Of a stretch of DNA of 64,000 bases, positions 8,668-17,894 are shown piece after piece (positions within the stretch are counted from its first letter, which is position 1; the number at the start of each line of letters is the position of its first letter). This DNA comes from Bacillaceae bacterium (GTDB lineage: Bacteria; Bacillota; Bacilli; Bacillales; Alkalibacillaceae), in NCBI GenBank assembly GCA_017656265.1, contig JACDOD010000001.1, forward strand, positions 310,001 through 374,000. The letters run 5' to 3'. The translations under genes and the position numbers were made by a program. The notes below the pieces were generated by a model. The model had not been told where the DNA came from. It ran no database searches and saw only the letters and a program-made list of their open reading frames with translations.

Positions 8668-10539
8668 CTACATGACCCGCTTAAACATTTTTTCCAGTTC
8701 ATACTCAGAAAAAAAGATGATAATGGGTCTGCCATGGGGGCAAGTATACGGTTCGTCACATGCTCTTAAATCGTTTAGAAGCTGGTTCATATCCCGCTTA
8801 TTCAAGTAATGATTGGCTTTTATGGAGCGCTTGCAGGACATGAGTGCAGCTGCATCATTCCGAAGCTTCTTTAAATCAATTTTCTGTGTTTCAAGAATTT
8901 GATCTATCATTTCCCGAATGGTGTTCTCCTCTTCCCCTTCAGGGAACCATGTAGGGTGGGAGCGAACAATAAAGCTTTGTTCACCAAATGGTTCAATAAA
9001 TAACCCCACTTGTTTCAGCTCTTCCAGATGTTCATGAATAAAAATGGCTTCCTGTTTCGAAAAATCCAGGGTCAGGGGAACTAATAAATCCTGTATTTCT
9101 TCTGTGGGCTGAGCCAATTTCTCCCGGTAATATTCATATTTAATCCGTTCCTGGGCCGCATGTTGGTCAATAATATACAGACCCTCCTCATTTTGGGCAA
9201 GAATATACGTGCCATGGAGCTGTCCAATCGCTTCCATTTCAGGAACTTTGTTATTCGCTGGATCCGTTTCGTGCTCAGCAAAAGAATCATCAGAGGTTTC
9301 ACCCGAAGACTCATGAAGGGTTTGAGATTTCGCTTCTTCGCCTATTTCCGTATTATGATCTACAGATGCATATGTCTGATTATTCAATTCTTCTCTTTCT
9401 GATGCTTCACTTACACGTTTCCACTGATTCCAGGTTGTATCTATTTGTTTTGATGGTGTTTCCTGTTTTGCAGGTTTTTCTGTATCAAAAGAAAATGCTG
9501 GTTGATAGGATGGTTTTTTCCTTTGAACAGTTTTTTTGCCCTCAGGGATCAAACGTTCACTCTTCAAGGAATGGGAAACGGCATTCCGAATGGCATCAAA
9601 CAGCTCATTCTCCTTACTGAATCGGACCTCTAATTTCGCCGGATGAACGTTTACATCAACCAGATACGGATCCATGTTCACCTGAAGAACCGCCACTGGA
9701 TAGCGTCCGATCGGCAGCAGAGAGGAAAACCCTTCGATAACAGCTTTATTTAACAGATGACTCTTAATATATCTGCCATTAATAATGGTTGATATATAAT
9801 TGCGGTTAGAGCGGGTTATTTCTGGTCTTGCCACATATCCAGTAACCATGAAATCCAGAGTCTCTGCCTGTACAGCTACCATTTTTTTCGCTGTTTGAAC
9901 CCCGTAGATTTGTGCTATGACCTGAAGTAAATCTCCTCGGCCGGAAGTGTAAAACAGCCGTTTATCATTGTGATAGCATTCAAACCGGATATCCGGATGG
10001 GATAAGGCCATCCGATTCAGAACATCTGTAATATGCCCGAGTTCGGTATGAATCGTTTTCATATATTTTAATCGTGCCGGAGTATTGAAAAATAAATCCC
10101 GGACAATGATCTCTGTTCCCTTTCTGGCGTCGCTTTTATCACGCTTCTGAATCTGTCCACCATCTAATTCCAGCATGCAGCCGGCTCCGCTGCCAGTAGA
10201 TGTCCGGATCATAAGCCGGCTGACAGCTGCAATACTCGCCAGTGCCTCCCCCCTAAATCCAAGGGTGCGGACCCGAAACAAATCATCTTCATTGCGTATT
10301 TTACTCGTGGCGTGCCGCTGAAAAGCCTGAACACAATCTTCTTCAAACATGCCGTCCCCATCATCAATGACCTTAATCAGTGAAAGTCCTGCTTCTTCCA
10401 ATTCCACCTTAATCCACTGACTTCCGGCATCTATACTGTTTTCAACCAGCTCTTTTACGACGGAAGCCGGCCGTTCCACCACTTCACCTGCTGCAATTTT
10501 GTTGGCCAGTTCATCAGGCATTTGTCTAATTTTACCCAT
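8668..10539 (-). CDS. mutL: DNA mismatch repair endonuclease MutL
   Basis: GHKL ATPase of mismatch repair; bacteria lacking MutH use its C-terminal nickase. N-terminal ATPase motifs: [24 protein letters not shown] and [15 protein letters not shown]. The C-terminal domain carries [12 protein letters not shown], the metal-binding endonuclease motif (DQHA-x2-E-x4-E), so nickase activity is expected; CPHGRPIII near the end is the other zinc-site motif. About 623 residues. An ATG at 10557 overlaps the mutS stop, but a long purine ribosome site (AGGGGAGGGGAG) sits directly before ATG 10539. The middle linker (about 330-430) is acidic and variable. Confidence 0.97.
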   Translation of the reverse strand: MGKIRQMPDELANKIAAGEVVERPASVVKELVENSIDAGSQWIKVELEEAGLSLIKVIDDGDGMFEEDCVQAFQRHATSKIRNEDDLFRVRTLGFRGEALASIAAVSRLMIRTSTGSGAGCMLELDGGQIQKRDKSDARKGTEIIVRDLFFNTPARLKYMKTIHTELGHITDVLNRMALSHPDIRFECYHNDKRLFYTSGRGDLLQVIAQIYGVQTAKKMVAVQAETLDFMVTGYVARPEITRSNRNYISTIINGRYIKSHLLNKAVIEGFSSLLPIGRYPVAVLQVNMDPYLVDVNVHPAKLEVRFSKENELFDAIRNAVSHSLKSERLIPEGKKTVQRKKPSYQPAFSFDTEKPAKQETPSKQIDTTWNQWKRVSEASEREELNNQTYASVDHNTEIGEEAKSQTLHESSGETSDDSFAEHETDPANNKVPEMEAIGQLHGTYILAQNEEGLYIIDQHAAQERIKYEYYREKLAQPTEEIQDLLVPLTLDFSKQEAIFIHEHLEELKQVGLFIEPFGEQSFIVRSHPTWFPEGEEENTIREMIDQILETQKIDLKKLRNDAAALMSCKRSIKANHYLNKRDMNQLLNDLRACDEPYTCPHGRPIIIFFSEYELEKMFKRVM

Positions 10540-10553
10540 TAACTCCCCTCCCC

Positions 10554-13124
10554 TCATGTCAATTTCTTTTGCAGTTCATACAGTTTATTTAATGCATCCA
10601 GTGGTGTCATTTCCATCAGATTGGTTTTCTTCAGTTCAGTCAGGACGTGTTGTTCATTGCCTGAAAATGTTTCAGTGGTCGATTTTACCGGTTCCTCAGC
10701 AAATAAGCTTAATTGCTCTTCTTGTGCAGAGATGTTCGAAACAGATTCTTCTTTTTGCTCCAGTTCATGTAGAATTTGATTTGCTCTCTGAATCAGGAGC
10801 TGTGGAAGTCCTGCTAACTTGGCAACATGTATTCCGTAGCTTTCATCGGCTGCACCAGGCTGAATCTGGTGCAGGAAGACAACTTCTCCATCATGTTCTT
10901 CTGCCTTAACATGAATATTTTTTAAGCCTGATAGGGACTCTTCCAGGCTGGTCAGTTCATGATAGTGAGTAGAAAACAAGGTTTTTGCACCGATGTTTTC
11001 ATGGATGTATTCAATAATGGCCTGTGCCAGTGCCATTCCATCGTATGTGCTGGTTCCCCGGCCAATTTCATCCAAAAGAATTAAACTTTTTTCAGTAGCG
11101 TGGGACAGAGCATGATTGGCTTCAAGCATCTCAACCATGAATGTGCTCTGGCCGGAAACTAAATCATCAGCAGCACCAATCCGGGTAAAGATTTGATCAA
11201 AAATCGGTAGTTCCGCCGCGCTGCACGGTACAAAACAACCGACTTGAGCCATGATCACCGTTAAGGCGACCTGCCTCATGTATGTACTTTTTCCTGCCAT
11301 ATTTGGTCCGGTAATTAATAGAACACTGGTTTCAAGATCCATGTGCACATCATTCGGCACAAATGCGCCCTCTTTCATCACTTGTTCAACAACCGGATGG
11401 CGTCCGCTTTGAATAGATAATACAGCCCCCTGAATAAAGGATGGCCTTGTATATTGATTTTGTTCACTGACTCTCGCAAAACTCTGCAGTACATCAATTT
11501 TGCTGATTTGCTCCGCGAGTTTTTGAAGTTGCGGAATATATTGTTTGATCTGTTCCCGAATATCAATAAAAATTTGATACTCCAGTTCCTCACTTTTTTC
11601 TTCTGCTTCCAGGATTAATGTTTCTTTTTCCTTTAATTCAGGTGAAATATAACGTTCGGCATTGGTGAGTGTCTGCTTCCGTTCATATTTCCCTTCCGGC
11701 AGAAGATGTAAATTTGCCTTTGTCACTTCAATATAATAGCCAAAGACTTTGTTGTATCCTACTTTTAGAGATTTAATTCCAGTCTGCTCCCGTTCCTGTC
11801 GTTCAAACTCAGCAATCCATTGTTTTCCATTTCTAGATGCATTTCGGTATTCATCAAGCTTAGGATTAAATCCATCTTTAATGATTCCGCCTTCTTTAAT
11901 GGACAGCGGAGGTTCATCTACAATGCTTTGTACCAGCAGTTCTTTGACTTCCGCAAGTGGGTTAATTTCGTCAGCAAGCTGTTTTAAATTCTTCTGCTTG
12001 AAAGATCTCAGCGTTTCAATGATTAATGGAATCTGCTCCAGCGATTTCCTCAACTGAACGAGATCCCTTGCATGGACATTCCCATAAGACACTCTGCCTG
12101 CCAGACGTTCTAAATCATAGACTTGATCCAGTGCTTCTCGTAATGATTCCCGTTCAAAAAATTGTTCGATTAAACCCTCTACCTGTGAGTGTCTTATTTC
12201 AATTTCTTCACGGTTCAATAGCGGCCTGTCCAGCCACTTTTTTAACAGACGCGAGCCCATGGCGGTAACGGTTTGATCAAGGACCCACAGCAAAGAGCCT
12301 TCTTTCCCTTTTTTACGGATCGTTTCGGTAATTTCCAGATTGCGTTTCGAATATAAATCCAGTTTCATATAGTCATGAATTTCAATATAAGTTACGGGCC
12401 GTAAGTGGGATAACGAACGTTTTTGCGTACGTAAAATATACTGAAATAACCGGCCAAATCCTTCTTTTAGACTTGCCTGGCTTACGTGTTTTAACAGATA
12501 TTGATAGTCTTCAGGGACAACCGTTTCATCTTCATAAGAAATCGTGACATCCATCATCTGCTGAATCGAATCTTTCCAGGATTCAGAAAAGTCGGATGGA
12601 ACGACAATCTCCTTTACCGGCCGATTATACAATTCGCTGATGACTGCATCCCATCCATCTTTAACAAAAGATACACTGTTTTCGCCGGTAGTTAAGTCAT
12701 TATAAGCGATCACAAATGTATCACCCGAAATAGGTGAAATGGACGCTAGATAATTGTTTTCTTTTTCATTAAGCATTTCATCTTCCATAACGGTTCCGGG
12801 GGTAATTAATTGTACGACTTCACGTTTGACCACGCCTTTAGCCTGTTTAGGATCTTCTACCTGTTCACAGATGGCAACTTTATACCCTTTATCAATTAAA
12901 TTTTTAATATAATTTTGCGCGGAATGGTATGGGACTCCGCACATTGGTATTTTTTCCTTTCCCCCATCCCGCCGGGTAAGGGTAATTTCCAATTCCCTTG
13001 ATGCCTTGATGGCATCATCAAAAAACATTTCATAAAAGTCCCCCAGCCGAAAAAACAAAAAAGCATCCTGGTAGTGTGATTTGATTTCAAGGTATTGCTG
13101 TATCATTGGAGTGTATTCAGCCAT
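10554..13124 (-). CDS. mutS: DNA mismatch recognition protein MutS
   Basis: Binds mismatches and small loops and recruits MutL. Starting at 13124 (GGGGGA 6 bases upstream) gives 856 residues. N-terminal mismatch motif [13 protein letters not shown] contains the Phe-x-Glu that stacks on the mismatch; Walker [10 protein letters not shown]; Walker [17 protein letters not shown]; helix-turn-helix dimer region near [16 protein letters not shown] at residues 804-808 matches the sliding-clamp-binding motif described for B. subtilis MutS at a similar position. The open frame extends 61 codons upstream but that part has no similarity and no ribosome site. mutL follows after 14 bases. Confidence 0.97.
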   Translation of the reverse strand: MAEYTPMIQQYLEIKSHYQDAFLFFRLGDFYEMFFDDAIKASRELEITLTRRDGGKEKIPMCGVPYHSAQNYIKNLIDKGYKVAICEQVEDPKQAKGVVKREVVQLITPGTVMEDEMLNEKENNYLASISPISGDTFVIAYNDLTTGENSVSFVKDGWDAVISELYNRPVKEIVVPSDFSESWKDSIQQMMDVTISYEDETVVPEDYQYLLKHVSQASLKEGFGRLFQYILRTQKRSLSHLRPVTYIEIHDYMKLDLYSKRNLEITETIRKKGKEGSLLWVLDQTVTAMGSRLLKKWLDRPLLNREEIEIRHSQVEGLIEQFFERESLREALDQVYDLERLAGRVSYGNVHARDLVQLRKSLEQIPLIIETLRSFKQKNLKQLADEINPLAEVKELLVQSIVDEPPLSIKEGGIIKDGFNPKLDEYRNASRNGKQWIAEFERQEREQTGIKSLKVGYNKVFGYYIEVTKANLHLLPEGKYERKQTLTNAERYISPELKEKETLILEAEEKSEELEYQIFIDIREQIKQYIPQLQKLAEQISKIDVLQSFARVSEQNQYTRPSFIQGAVLSIQSGRHPVVEQVMKEGAFVPNDVHMDLETSVLLITGPNMAGKSTYMRQVALTVIMAQVGCFVPCSAAELPIFDQIFTRIGAADDLVSGQSTFMVEMLEANHALSHATEKSLILLDEIGRGTSTYDGMALAQAIIEYIHENIGAKTLFSTHYHELTSLEESLSGLKNIHVKAEEHDGEVVFLHQIQPGAADESYGIHVAKLAGLPQLLIQRANQILHELEQKEESVSNISAQEEQLSLFAEEPVKSTTETFSGNEQHVLTELKKTNLMEMTPLDALNKLYELQKKLT

Positions 13125-13208
13125 GCCTAATCCCCCATAAATTCCGAGTTTTCGTCTATATACGACTATCATTATATCATAGAACAGAAGTTTCCTAGAA
13201 AAGAAAAA

Positions 13209-13231
13209 AGCCTGGCTGTTCTGGCCAGGTT
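13209..13231 (-). terminator. Terminator of cotE
   Basis: CCTGGC and GCCAGG (loop of 7) followed on the minus strand by TTTTTTCTTTTC, between cotE and mutS. This separates the sporulation gene from constitutive mutSL. Confidence 0.8.
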
Positions 13232-13343
13232 TGTGGAAATAATATGGTTTCGAACCGTCTGATTGATCCAGGAGTCCTGAATGGATCTCTCTGCCCTTGA
13301 TGACCATCCTCCTGTGTGAATCGTCATCGCAAGGAAATGTCAG

Positions 13344-13898
13344 TTAATCGTCACTGCTTTCTTTGCTTTCAGGGTCGATGTCTAATAGTTCCTGTTCGAG
13401 ATCATCATAGTCAAAGTCATCATCATCAAATTTGTAGTGAGGATCAATTTTCGCAACAACCTTCGTTTCACCGATCACCTCTACTAAAAATTCCCGCTCC
13501 ACTTCTACAATAACCTTGTTTCCATGTTCAGAGATTTTACATTCCAGGCAATTCGGCTGCTGAATGGCTCTTGCAATTACTTCAAGATCATCAGTGATAC
13601 AATTTTTATCCTTTACGGCAAGGGGAACCTTATCCAGATAAGAGACTTTCTCCGTTACTACTTCCGTTCTCGTATTATCATTATAAGAATACCACATATT
13701 AATATCGTAATGACCTTTGACTTCTACAAAATCGCCTTTCTTCTTTGCTTCATAATGGTGATTAATGACCCAGCACCCCAGAATGCTAGAAGGACGATGT
13801 GAAGGGGAAATGGTGTGGGAGGCTTCTGTAAATTTCTTTCCCTTCCCACATACTGCTTTCGTAATGATTTCACGATATTCTTTGTCAAAATATGACAT
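13344..13898 (-). CDS. cotE: Outer spore coat morphogenetic protein CotE
   Basis: Mother-cell protein that forms the ring on which the outer coat assembles. 184 residues from ATG 13898, which has AAGGAGG 8 bases upstream (an earlier ATG at 13916 lies in front of that site). Family sequence is clear: [55 protein letters not shown] and a strongly acidic C-terminus ([19 protein letters not shown]). The acidic tail is the region that in B. subtilis helps bind other coat proteins. A perfect 7-bp inverted repeat lies just before the ribosome site. Same place as in B. subtilis, between ricA and mutS. Confidence 0.96.
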   Translation of the reverse strand: MSYFDKEYREIITKAVCGKGKKFTEASHTISPSHRPSSILGCWVINHHYEAKKKGDFVEVKGHYDINMWYSYNDNTRTEVVTEKVSYLDKVPLAVKDKNCITDDLEVIARAIQQPNCLECKISEHGNKVIVEVEREFLVEVIGETKVVAKIDPHYKFDDDDFDYDDLEQELLDIDPESKESSDD

Positions 13899-14230
13899 AG
13901 GTGTAACCTCCTTCATGTATCTTACAAGATACTTTATTCATGACATTCGCCCGAAGTGCATTGAAAGGAAAGGTGTTATTCAGGTGTATTTCTTCACAAG
14001 ACAGCCGTCTAATAAAGTCTATGCACTTGCCCAAAAAAATGTGTCATTTACATTGATATTTCATAAAATAAATAAAGACTTCTCATTTCCTTTCCTAAGA
14101 TGGAAGGGAATTTAGACGGGAAGGATAGACTGGTGATCTTTTAAACCACTGTGGAGGAATAAAAAAAGATGTTCCTATCGGTCTTTAAACCGATGAAACA
14201 TCTTAATATCTGGTACATATGAAATTACCA
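13899..14230. other. Intergenic region between cotE and ricA
   Basis: This 332-base gap holds the cotE upstream region with a perfect inverted repeat (GTATCTT-AC-AAGATAC, 13917-13932) directly before the ribosome site, and the ricA terminator at 14166-14204. A 43-codon open frame on the plus strand (13984-14115) starts with GTG after AAAGGAAAGGTG. I saw nothing else in it. Confidence 0.6.
14166..14204 (-). terminator. Terminator of miaB-ricA
   Basis: An imperfect hairpin (AAGATGTT...AACATCTT outer stem and ATCGGT...ACCGAT-like inner stem) followed on the minus strand by TTTTTTTATTC, 27 bases after the ricA stop. Confidence 0.8.
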
Positions 14231-14656
14231 TTAATGGCTGCAGCTGGAATTGGCCTGTTTTGAGCCGGTTTCGCCCTTCAGCAAATCTCCGCCTGTGGAA
14301 CGGATGATTTCATTTGTCACTTCACGGGCAATTGTATTGGTAATCATTTGTAAAATATCATTGATGATCACCTGTGATTCTTTAAACTCCTGAACAATTG
14401 GAATATCATCCAGTTCTTTCTCCAGTCTATCTAATTCTTTTTCTACTTTATTCAGGGCTTCCGTTTTACCGTAATGCTGAAAGTTCACCGCTTGTTTTTG
14501 AAGGGCTTTGATTTTTTTGATTAACAGCTGAACTTTATCATTTTGATTTAGTTTCGCTTCTAATTGTTTAAAACGGTCTATTTCTTCAATATTGGCTAAC
14601 ATTTTTGCCAGCTTTTCCGCTTCTTCTACTACCTGTTTTCTGGTGTATTCCGCCAT
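14231..14656 (-). CDS. ricA: RicA (YmcA), Y-complex subunit
   Basis: In B. subtilis RicA, RicF and RicT form the Y-complex, which carries iron-sulfur clusters and directs RNase Y to mature polycistronic mRNAs, affecting competence, biofilm and sporulation. 141 residues, almost wholly helical (EEAEKLAKML..., EKELDRLEKELDD...), family length. The only cysteine is Cys139 in the C-terminal SSCSH, a point discussed under findings. It starts with ATG after GAGGTGAACTA and follows miaB by a single base, so the two are co-transcribed. RNase Y itself (rny) is encoded at 22.4-24.0 kb. Confidence 0.93.
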   Translation of the reverse strand: MAEYTRKQVVEEAEKLAKMLANIEEIDRFKQLEAKLNQNDKVQLLIKKIKALQKQAVNFQHYGKTEALNKVEKELDRLEKELDDIPIVQEFKESQVIINDILQMITNTIAREVTNEIIRSTGGDLLKGETGSKQANSSCSH

Positions 14657-14657
14657 A

Positions 14658-16235
14658 TTAGTTCACCTCCACAGTTTCCTCAACCATTTCTCCGTCCAGT
14701 GTCCATGTTTTAGCATTGGTGATTTTAACTTTAACCAGCTGACCAATTGCCGATTTTGGACCCTTGAAATTTACCAGTTTATTTTTCTGTGTGTATCCGG
14801 CTAAAATATCCGGGTTATTCTTACTTTCCCCTTCAACCAGCACTTCTACAATTTCTCCTTCATATTTTGCCATCGCTTCTTTGGATTGTTTATTCACGAG
14901 TTCGTTTAAACGGTATAATCTTTCTTTTTTTACATCCATTGGCACATTGTCTTTCATGCGGGCCGCCGGTGTTCCTTCCCTTGGAGAGTAAATAAATGTA
15001 TAAGCTCCTTCAAAGCCCACTTCCTCTACAAGGGATAACGTATCTTCAAATTGTTCCTCTGTTTCATTCGGGAATCCTACGATAATGTCTGTTGTCAGTG
15101 CTACACCTGGAATCGCTTCTTTAATTTTTCTTACTAACTCAAGGAAGCTTTCTCTGGTATACTTGCGGGCCATAAGTTTTAAAATTTGATTGTTTCCAGA
15201 TTGTACGGGCAGATGGATATATGGCATTAAGTTACCGCCCTTTGCGAGAACTTCAATTAAACGATCATCAAAGTCCCTCGGATGAGAAGTTGTAAATCGC
15301 ACGCGTGGAATATCAATTTTCCGGATTTCATCCATTAAATCACCGAGTCCATACTCCATATCCTCAAAATCTTTACCGTAAGCATTCACATTTTGACCCA
15401 GTAGGGTTACTTCTTTATAACCCTGGGCAGCGAGGTGGCGGACTTCCTGGATGATATCTTCCGGACGCCTGCTGCGTTCTTTACCCCGGGTGTACGGAAC
15501 GATACAATACGTACAGAATTTATCGCATCCGTACATAATGTTGACCCAGGCTTTGATCTTACCCTGGCGTGCTTTCGGAAGGTTTTCAATAATGTCCCCT
15601 TCTTTGGACCAGACTTCCACTACCATTTCCTTACCAAACATCGCTTCCTTAATCAGCTGCGGCAGCCGGTGAATGTTATGGGTACCAAAGATCAAATCTA
15701 CATACTGGTACTGTTTTAAAATTTTGTTGACTACAGATTCTTCCTGGGACATACAGCCACAGACCCCGAGAATTAGGTCAGGATTTTCCTGCTTGAGGGG
15801 CTTTAAGTGACCAATTTCACCAAACACTTTATTTTCAGCATTTTCCCGAATGGCACATGTGTTCAGCAGAATAATGTCAGCATCCTTTGTATCGGTTGTT
15901 GGTTCATATCCCATATCCATCAGAATGCCGGACATCACTTCTGTGTCGTGCTCGTTCATCTGACAGCCATAGGTGCGGATGAGAAACTTTTTGCCCTCAC
16001 CAATCCCCCGAAGATCCTCAGGAATATGGAAATCTTCATGATATTTAACCTCTTCTTTTCCGCGTTTCTTTGCCTTTTTCAAATCAGGCGCCTGGAATGT
16101 TGTCTGGAAATATTTCATAAAATCTTCTGGCTTTTTATTTTTTAGACGATCCAGGTTATCCTGGGCGGATTTTTTGTCCGCTGGATTCACCTGTTTGATT
16201 TGCTGTGTATGTTCTTTGCGCTGTTTTTCGTTCAA
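14658..16235 (-). CDS. miaB: tRNA-2-methylthio-N6-dimethylallyladenosine synthase
   Basis: Radical-SAM methylthiotransferase that turns i6A37 (made by MiaA) into ms2i6A37. The N-terminal UPF0004 domain shows [13 protein letters not shown] and GVCGCMSQE; the radical-SAM CxxxCxxC is GCDKFCTYC; the C-terminal TRAM domain runs from about 455. The start is TTG 16235, with AAAGGAG 8 bases upstream, giving 525 residues and an N-terminus (NEKQRK) like B. subtilis MiaB; a TTG at 16262 in the same frame has no ribosome site. A good promoter lies at 16298-16326. It forms an operon with ricA. Confidence 0.97.
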   Translation of the reverse strand: MNEKQRKEHTQQIKQVNPADKKSAQDNLDRLKNKKPEDFMKYFQTTFQAPDLKKAKKRGKEEVKYHEDFHIPEDLRGIGEGKKFLIRTYGCQMNEHDTEVMSGILMDMGYEPTTDTKDADIILLNTCAIRENAENKVFGEIGHLKPLKQENPDLILGVCGCMSQEESVVNKILKQYQYVDLIFGTHNIHRLPQLIKEAMFGKEMVVEVWSKEGDIIENLPKARQGKIKAWVNIMYGCDKFCTYCIVPYTRGKERSRRPEDIIQEVRHLAAQGYKEVTLLGQNVNAYGKDFEDMEYGLGDLMDEIRKIDIPRVRFTTSHPRDFDDRLIEVLAKGGNLMPYIHLPVQSGNNQILKLMARKYTRESFLELVRKIKEAIPGVALTTDIIVGFPNETEEQFEDTLSLVEEVGFEGAYTFIYSPREGTPAARMKDNVPMDVKKERLYRLNELVNKQSKEAMAKYEGEIVEVLVEGESKNNPDILAGYTQKNKLVNFKGPKSAIGQLVKVKITNAKTWTLDGEMVEETVEVN

Positions 16236-16297
16236 CTTAAACGCTCCTTTCTTTATGGTCAATGGTATATAATTTTAATAGTACAGTACAACTTTAC

Positions 16298-16326
16298 ATT
16301 ATAACTTTTTTGGGCTAAATAAACAA
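16298..16326 (-). promoter_or_regulatory. Sigma-A promoter of miaB-ricA
   Basis: TTGTTT (16321-16326), 17 bases, TATAAT (16298-16303) on the minus strand, about 62 bases before the miaB start. Confidence 0.7.
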
Positions 16327-16400
16327 TTCATTGTCGAAAATAAAGAAACGCCCATTCCTATCTTTTACGTCTGAAGAATGATGGAAGGATTTAACAGAAA

Positions 16401-16421
16401 CTGCCTGAGCCCTCCAGGCAG
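16401..16421 (-). terminator. Probable terminator of the DCC-family gene
   Basis: CTGCCTG and CAGGCAG with a 7-base loop, followed on the minus strand by TTTCTGTT; short, with a poor T run. Confidence 0.5.
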
Positions 16422-16495
16422 CAGAAGCCGCCATGCCTGGGAATGGAGTAGCGCAGGTATATCGCTGGTCAGGATGTAATGCCGAAATGTATATA

Positions 16496-16924
16496 TCAGT
16501 TTCCATCTTCTTCATCGGAGATAGGTTTTGTATGTTGATGAACCTTACATTGCTGATCATGACATGCCCCTGCAGGAATAATCGTTCTTCTTCTGGCTAT
16601 AAAATCGTAAAGGGTTTGCCCGAGACCAAGTAAAATGGATAATTGAATGAAAGGAACGGCAGCAAAGTATCCTGGAATGCGTCTGCAAATCTCCCTGAAA
16701 GTATATATTCCTTCGTAACGCACTCCGCAGACGGAATCAATACTGATGATTCTGGATTCAGCCTGACTGATGTCCAACTGATATTTCCGTACGATTTCAT
16801 CATTACGAAAAGTTTCAAATTCTATCATGGCATTGCAGTCGGCTCTTTCCAGTCTTTCTTTTGCTTTTGTACACATGGGACACCAGCTGTCATAAAAAAC
16901 GATCAGTTTCGTTTTTTTAACCAA
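16496..16924 (-). CDS. DCC-family thiol-disulfide oxidoreductase (DUF393)
   Basis: Thioredoxin-like family whose members keep a CxxC redox pair. 142 residues. The N-terminal strand KLIVFYDSWCPMCTKAKERLE carries Asp followed by Cys-Pro-Met-Cys, the family's D-x2-C-x2-C pattern. A hydrophobic central part (FAAVPFIQLSILLGLGQTLYDF) and RRR follow, and the histidine/cysteine-rich tail CHDQQCKVHQH could bind metal, which is my inference. Starts at TTG 16924 after AGGAGAG. Physiological partner unknown. It lies between miaB and korB with its own hairpin downstream and a terminator upstream, so it is probably monocistronic. Confidence 0.85.
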   Translation of the reverse strand: MVKKTKLIVFYDSWCPMCTKAKERLERADCNAMIEFETFRNDEIVRKYQLDISQAESRIISIDSVCGVRYEGIYTFREICRRIPGYFAAVPFIQLSILLGLGQTLYDFIARRRTIIPAGACHDQQCKVHQHTKPISDEEDGN

Positions 16925-16984
16925 TAAAAACTCTCCTCTCTGACGCAGACAGGGATGATTACCAGTTATGATGGAAATAAAAGA

Positions 16985-17006
16985 CCCCTTGCACTAAGGC
17001 AAGAGG
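16985..17006 (-). terminator. Terminator of korAB
   Basis: CCCCTTGC and GCAAGAGG (one mismatch, 6-base loop), followed on the minus strand by TCTTTTATTTCC, 18 bases beyond korB. Confidence 0.75.
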
Positions 17007-17024
17007 CTGTGGGCAAAGGTTATC

Positions 17025-17894
17025 TTACATAAATTCCGTCATCAATTCTTCAAATTGATCTTTACTGATTTTCAGATCCTGATCTTTCAGCGGTTTTTTC
17101 GGGTCATAACCAGGCACTAATTCCTGATAAGATTTCTGTTCTTTATTCTGATAGATTAATCCGCTCACCAACCCATCATGTTCCATTAAGGTTTTCATTG
17201 CAACAGTCCGGTCATGCGGATCATAACCTTCAATATCTTTTAAGTTTACAAGATTTTCTTTAAACCAATCGTAAGTGTTCACTTTATTATAGGTTACACA
17301 AGGACTGAACACATTGATTAATGAGAAACCTTGGTGTTTTACTCCCTGTTCGATCAAACTGGTTAAATCCTTTAAGTCACTGGAGAAGCCCTGGGCCACA
17401 AATGTTGCACCTGCGGACAGTGCCATTTCCATAATATTGACCGGAGACTCAATAGAACCTTCAGGCGTGCTCTTAGTCTGAAAACCAAATTCACTTCTTG
17501 GTGACGTTTGACCTTTGGTTAGACCGTAAACCTGGTTATCCATGACGATATAAGTGATATCAATATTTCTTCGAATCGCATGAATGGTATGCCCCATTCC
17601 AATCGCAAATCCGTCACCGTCACCACCGGCAGCAATGACCGTCAAATCGGAATTAGCCATCTTCACGCCCTGAGCTAACGGCAGTGCACGTCCATGAATG
17701 CCATGGAATCCATATGAATTAATGTATCCAGAAATTCTTCCGGAACAGCCAATTCCCGAAATAACAGCCAAGTCTTCCGGTTCCAGCCCTAAATTTGCCG
17801 CTGCACGCTGAATGGATGCCTGTACGGAAAAGTCCCCACAACCTGGACACCAGTTTGGTTTTACTTTATTGCGGAAGTCTTTAAATGTGGCCAT
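17025..17894 (-). CDS. korB: 2-oxoacid:ferredoxin oxidoreductase, beta subunit
   Basis: Thiamine-diphosphate subunit of a CoA-dependent 2-oxoacid oxidoreductase (2-oxoglutarate or pyruvate to acyl-CoA, CO2 and reduced ferredoxin). 289 residues. WCPGCGD at 15-21 and GIGCSGR supply cluster-ligand cysteines; GGDGDGFAIGMGHTIHAIRRN with later MDNQVYGLTKGQTSP is the TPP/Mg site. Starts immediately after the korA stop (TAA-ATG). Substrate specificity cannot be read from sequence; the genus-level habit in Bacillaceae is annotation as 2-oxoglutarate:ferredoxin oxidoreductase. Confidence 0.93.
   Translation of the reverse strand: MATFKDFRNKVKPNWCPGCGDFSVQASIQRAAANLGLEPEDLAVISGIGCSGRISGYINSYGFHGIHGRALPLAQGVKMANSDLTVIAAGGDGDGFAIGMGHTIHAIRRNIDITYIVMDNQVYGLTKGQTSPRSEFGFQTKSTPEGSIESPVNIMEMALSAGATFVAQGFSSDLKDLTSLIEQGVKHQGFSLINVFSPCVTYNKVNTYDWFKENLVNLKDIEGYDPHDRTVAMKTLMEHDGLVSGLIYQNKEQKSYQELVPGYDPKKPLKDQDLKISKDQFEELMTEFM

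Noticed and set aside
12897-13307. N-terminal extension of MutS by 61 codons to 13307
   Set aside because: The added residues have no family similarity, cross the cotE terminator and the likely -10 TATAAT near 13173, and the ribosome site GGGGGA stands before ATG 13124.
16315-16560. 81-codon minus-strand frame after the DCC gene
   Set aside because: It overlaps the end of the DCC gene by 65 bases in another frame, crosses that gene's hairpin, and has no ribosome site.
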